The notes under the pieces: generated by a model
Told to the model about the DNA's origin: nothing
Database searches by the model: none
The model's input: only the letters and a program-made list of their open reading frames with translations
Shown: positions 6,360 through 8,866 of the stretch, piece after piece
How the letters are laid out: every line of letters starts with the position of its first letter
How positions within the stretch are numbered: the stretch's first letter is position 1
Position numbers and translations under genes: made by a program
Source: Dehalococcoidia bacterium
GTDB lineage: Bacteria; Chloroflexota; Dehalococcoidia; Dehalococcoidales; E44-bin46
DNA length: 8,866 nucleotides
Reading direction: 5' to 3'
Assembly (NCBI GenBank): GCA_030634425.1
Contig: DAOWAU010000021.1
Location: 1 to 8,866, forward strand

Positions 6360-7614
6360 CTATCTCCACCTCACCTCCTATGCTTTTTAGTACTTCCCAG
6401 AACTGGGGGAATGTCTTGGAGACACATTCAGCATCGTTTATTGTCGTCTCCCCGGCTATTGAGCCGAGTATGCTGAATGCCATAGCAATTCTGTGGTCAT
6501 CATAGCTCTTTATCGCCGCACCCTTGGGACGTGAGCCGGTGATGGTCAGTCTGTCCCTATCTTCCTCGGTCTTTACCCCCATTCTTTCCAGCCCATCTTT
6601 CACTGCTGAAACGCGGTTCGATTCCTTTATTCGTGCCCTTTCTATGCCAGTGAATTCGCTCACTCCATTTGCCGCTGCTGCTAGAACAGCTACAGTGGGG
6701 AGGAGGTCGATGCAATCAGATAAATCAGTACGGATAGCGTTTAATCTTGACCTTCTCACTATCACCGAACTGTCATTTACCTTGACTGAAGCACCCATCT
6801 CTCTTAACAGGTCTAATATTACCTTATCCCCTTGCCAACTTTCCACATTCAAATTTTCTACTTCTACCTCCCCACCGATAGCTCCTAAAGCGAGGAGATA
6901 TGAAGCCGAGGACCAATCCCCCTCCACCTTACATCTGGTCGGTTTATATCCTTGTTTTACCACCTTGAATTCGCTGAGTTCCGGGGTGGATTCTACCTCT
7001 ACCCCGAATTTTTCCAGGCATTCCAGGGTCATCAAGACGAAGGGCTTTGATTCTAAGGGTGTGGTCAACCTGATGGTAACCCCTTCATCAGCAAGGGGGG
7101 CGATGAACAGCAGGGCGGAGACAAACTGAGAGCTTATATCACCGGGTAATTCTGTTGTCCCACCCTTTAACCTGCCACCCTCAACGATTACCGGGGCTAA
7201 CTCCCCTTGGCAGGAGAAGTTGACCCCCAGTTGTCCGAGTGCCTGGATTAAGGGCTTGATTGGTCTCTTTGATAGGGAGGGGCCAGCAATTAATCGGCAT
7301 TTTCCCGGGACTAAGGAGCAGATGGCGGTCATAAATCTCAGGGTAGCGGCAGATTCACCGCAGAATAGGTCGGTGGCTGGCTGGTGAAAATTATCTCCAG
7401 TAACCTGCCACCAATCCTCGTCTTCCTCGGTGGAAACGCCGATCTGGCTCAACGCGTTTCTGGCAGCTCCGGTATCATCCGAGCTTAGCGGGTATATTAT
7501 CTTGCTCTTGCCCTTGGCTAGGGCGGCGCACATCAACCCTCGGATGGTATAGCTTTTGGAAGAGGGAGCTCGTACCTTCCCCGCTATTTCGCTTTTATGG
7601 ATTGAAGCCTTCAT
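6349..7614 (-). CDS. aroA: 3-phosphoshikimate 1-carboxyvinyltransferase (EPSP synthase)
   Basis: A 421-residue two-domain enzyme that joins phosphoenolpyruvate to shikimate 3-phosphate. Conserved active-site residues are all present: K20 and R25 (PSSKSYTIR), R93, S161-S162-Q163, D303 (DLLPT), E331 and R334 (KESNR), R375 (DDHRIAM) and K400 (KTFPQF). The glyphosate-site loop, which reads GNAGTAMRP in E. coli, reads GESAATLRF here (86-94). The position of Gly96 is therefore alanine (A89) and that of Pro101 phenylalanine; alanine at this site is a hallmark of glyphosate-tolerant forms such as CP4. The ATG overlaps the end of aroK by 20 bp and has only a weak purine stretch upstream, so coupling to aroK is likely. 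Its own end overlaps aroC by 11 bp. Confidence 0.96.
   Translation of the reverse strand: MKASIHKSEIAGKVRAPSSKSYTIRGLMCAALAKGKSKIIYPLSSDDTGAARNALSQIGVSTEEDEDWWQVTGDNFHQPATDLFCGESAATLRFMTAICSLVPGKCRLIAGPSLSKRPIKPLIQALGQLGVNFSCQGELAPVIVEGGRLKGGTTELPGDISSQFVSALLFIAPLADEGVTIRLTTPLESKPFVLMTLECLEKFGVEVESTPELSEFKVVKQGYKPTRCKVEGDWSSASYLLALGAIGGEVEVENLNVESWQGDKVILDLLREMGASVKVNDSSVIVRRSRLNAIRTDLSDCIDLLPTVAVLAAAANGVSEFTGIERARIKESNRVSAVKDGLERMGVKTEEDRDRLTITGSRPKGAAIKSYDDHRIAMAFSILGSIAGETTINDAECVSKTFPQFWEVLKSIGGEVEIDGK
6364..6379 (-). promoter_or_regulatory. Tandem Shine-Dalgarno sequences for aroC inside the end of aroA
   Basis: Reading the - strand toward the aroC ATG at 6359, AGGAGGTGA (6379 to 6371) is a nine-base perfect complement of the usual 16S rRNA tail, but it lies 11 bases from the start. 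A second, shorter GGAG (6367 to 6364) lies four bases from it. Both sit within codons for GGEVE at the end of aroA. Together they should load ribosomes efficiently for aroC even without coupling to aroA. Confidence 0.55.
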
Positions 7615-8125
7615 TGCCTTTGGCCTTTATGATTATTTGGTCAACAACGGCGTTGATATCTAGTTCTGTGGTGTCTATCTTGATATCGGCGGCTCGCTCA
7701 TAAAAGGGTTCCCTGAATGTTAGCAGCTCTTGGATAGTCAAAGCCTTGTCGGATGTATTAAGCAGAGGCCTTTCCCCTTCGACGGTTGATGTCCGCCTCA
7801 TTATTACTTCAGGTGATGCTGTCAAATAGATTATCACCGCTTCCTTTTTCAGTCGGTCAATGTTTATTTTATTAAGGACTACCCCGCCCCCGCAGGCGAT
7901 GACCTGATTCTTCCCTTGGGCGACTTCTTTAGTGACCTCAATCTCCAGCTCCCGAAAAGCTATCTCACCATCCTGTTGGAAGACCTCGGGTATGGGCTTT
8001 CCCGCCTTCTGCTCAATCAGAGCATCCATCTCAACGAATTTCTTGTTCAGCTCTTCTGCCAGAGCCTTGCCCACTACTGTCTTTCCCACCCCCATGAAAC
8101 CTATCAGGGCGATACTACTTTTCAT
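7595..8125 (-). CDS. aroK: Shikimate kinase
   Basis: A 176-residue P-loop kinase that phosphorylates the 3-hydroxyl of shikimate with ATP. The Walker A loop GFMGVGKT is at 9-16. Shikimate-binding residues are D34 (EMDALIE), R58 (FRELE), G79-G81 (CGGGVV) and R138 (REPFYERAA). R119 (GERPLL) is the lid arginine. These positions match the Mycobacterium tuberculosis enzyme (D34, R58, G79-81, R117, R136) almost residue for residue. Length is normal. The ATG lies within the last codons of aroE (11 bp overlap); the best upstream match, GAGGTG, is about 12 bases away, so coupling to aroE probably helps its translation. The name aroK is used for the only shikimate kinase seen; aroL would be an equivalent label. 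Confidence 0.96.
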   Translation of the reverse strand: MKSSIALIGFMGVGKTVVGKALAEELNKKFVEMDALIEQKAGKPIPEVFQQDGEIAFRELEIEVTKEVAQGKNQVIACGGGVVLNKINIDRLKKEAVIIYLTASPEVIMRRTSTVEGERPLLNTSDKALTIQELLTFREPFYERAADIKIDTTELDINAVVDQIIIKAKGNEGFNP

Positions 8126-8866
8126 TTCTGGTTAACACCTCGATTGCTTCTTTTTTCATGAGCTCGACCGGAGCTTTTTTATCCGTCCACTTTTCGAAGG
8201 CGAGCGCCCCCTGCCAGGCAAGCATATCAAGCCCGCCGATAGTTTCGACACCAACCGCTTCAGCTTCTCTCCGTAGTCTGGTCTGGATCGGGTTGTACAC
8301 TGCATCGAAAATGACTAGCCCCGGTCTTAACAGTCTAACGGGAACCGGAGTCTCGTTATTGTTGGGGGTCATGCCGACACTGGTGGCGTTAACCAGGATA
8401 TCGGTCTTTTCCATGTTTGCTGTCAGGTTATTCTCGTTCAGTTCCAGCGCGGGCACTTCTTTCTTGAAGGCGTCGGAAATCTCTTTTGCCAGCTTTTCTG
8501 CCCAGTCCAATTCCAGCTTGCGGTTGAGGATAGCGAGGTTAGCCCCTTGATCGGCAAGACTAAAGGAAATCGCTCTCGAGACACCGCCGGCCCCCAGGAT
8601 AGCCACGTTTTTTCCGGCTGGTTCAACTCCCTTATCCAGCAGGGCTTGCAGGAAGCCACTGGCATCGGTATTATAACCGGTTAAAACCTTGTTGTTATTG
8701 ACGATGGTATTCACGGCACCAATCTTCTTGGCCAGGGGATCTAGTTTATCCAAATATGGGATGACGCTCACCTTGTGGGGAATGGTAACGTTTAAGCCCG
8801 TGATACTGAGTGCTCTCATGCCTGCGATTGCCTTGCCCAGTTCTTCTCTTGGTACCCGGAAAGCGA
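8115..8866 (-). CDS. aroE: Shikimate dehydrogenase (N-terminus beyond the window edge)
   Basis: The reading frame runs without a stop from the right edge to a TAG at 8115, giving about 250 residues; roughly 30-50 N-terminal residues, including the usual SxS shikimate-binding motif, lie outside. Visible motifs, in order, are NVTIPHK with the catalytic lysine (codon 8772-8774), NTIVNN, GYNTDASG with the catalytic Asp, the NADP-binding loop GAGGVSRAIS, the NRK segment whose Arg should contact the NADP phosphate, VNATSVGM, and the C-terminal GLDMLAWQGALAF. It reduces 3-dehydroshikimate to shikimate with NADPH. The methionine at 8819 is internal: the 15 codons before it (AFRVPREELG and on) match the family. 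It is the first operon gene visible; the promoter must lie to the right, outside. Confidence 0.95.
   Translation of the reverse strand, partial: AFRVPREELGKAIAGMRALSITGLNVTIPHKVSVIPYLDKLDPLAKKIGAVNTIVNNNKVLTGYNTDASGFLQALLDKGVEPAGKNVAILGAGGVSRAISFSLADQGANLAILNRKLELDWAEKLAKEISDAFKKEVPALELNENNLTANMEKTDILVNATSVGMTPNNNETPVPVRLLRPGLVIFDAVYNPIQTRLRREAEAVGVETIGGLDMLAWQGALAFEKWTDKKAPVELMKKEAIEVLTRNEK

Noticed and set aside
8115..8819. AroE as a complete 234-residue protein starting at 8819
   Set aside because: The frame stays open to the window edge and the 15 codons upstream match the family, so the methionine is internal and the gene is only cut by the window.
1..8866. tRNA, rRNA, CRISPR arrays, insertion sequences, defence or toxin genes
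   Set aside because: Almost all of the window is accounted for by recognised metabolic genes, the single intergenic region is 130 bases, and no repeat arrays or transposase motifs were seen.

Overview
The window is an almost gap-free stretch of bacterial chromosome. It carries a divergent promoter region, a four-gene operon on the + strand, and the distal part of an aromatic amino acid operon on the - strand. The gene order aroE-aroK-aroA-aroC-pheA-tyrA, the protein style (for example the GESAATLRF motif in AroA) and the archaeal-looking TyrA and UPF0200-like kinase suggest a Dehalococcoidia-like member of the Chloroflexota. That assignment rests on recall of family sequences, not on a search. 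No mobile element, tRNA, rRNA, CRISPR array or long repeat was seen.

Layout. Positions 1-302 (-) hold the N-terminal 100 residues of a CCA-adding / poly(A) polymerase-type tRNA nucleotidyltransferase, cut by the window edge. Positions 303-432 are an intergenic region with two divergent extended -10 promoters. Positions 433-3322 (+) hold an LsrF/DhnA-type class I aldolase, a zinc-dependent medium-chain dehydrogenase with a TTG start, a small P-loop kinase resembling archaeal UPF0200 proteins, and a dCMP deaminase. The kinase and deaminase are joined by an ATGA overlap. Positions 3319-8866 (-) hold, in transcription order, shikimate dehydrogenase (cut at its N-terminus by the window edge), shikimate kinase, EPSP synthase, chorismate synthase, chorismate mutase/prephenate dehydratase and prephenate dehydrogenase. 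The two operons meet tail to tail, and their stop codons share the four bases TTAG.

How it works together. The - strand genes cover every step from 3-dehydroshikimate to chorismate, then through prephenate to phenylpyruvate and 4-hydroxyphenylpyruvate. The earlier steps (DAHP synthase, AroB, AroD) would be expected just beyond the right edge. Neighbouring genes overlap by 11, 20, 11 and 4 bp, with one 15 bp gap before tyrA, so translational coupling is likely. The + strand operon looks like two functional pairs. The aldolase and dehydrogenase probably act on a phosphorylated sugar-like substrate that cannot be named from sequence. The kinase and deaminase suggest deoxynucleotide metabolism.

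Most genes are ordinary housekeeping types. The points worth a second look are specific: an alanine at the glyphosate-determining position of AroA, a lysine in place of the glycine of the phenylalanine-binding GAL motif of PheA, an archaeal-like TyrA apparently lacking the usual prephenate-binding arginine, and the unassigned aldolase-dehydrogenase and kinase-deaminase pairs. I did not find a clearly new multi-gene system.
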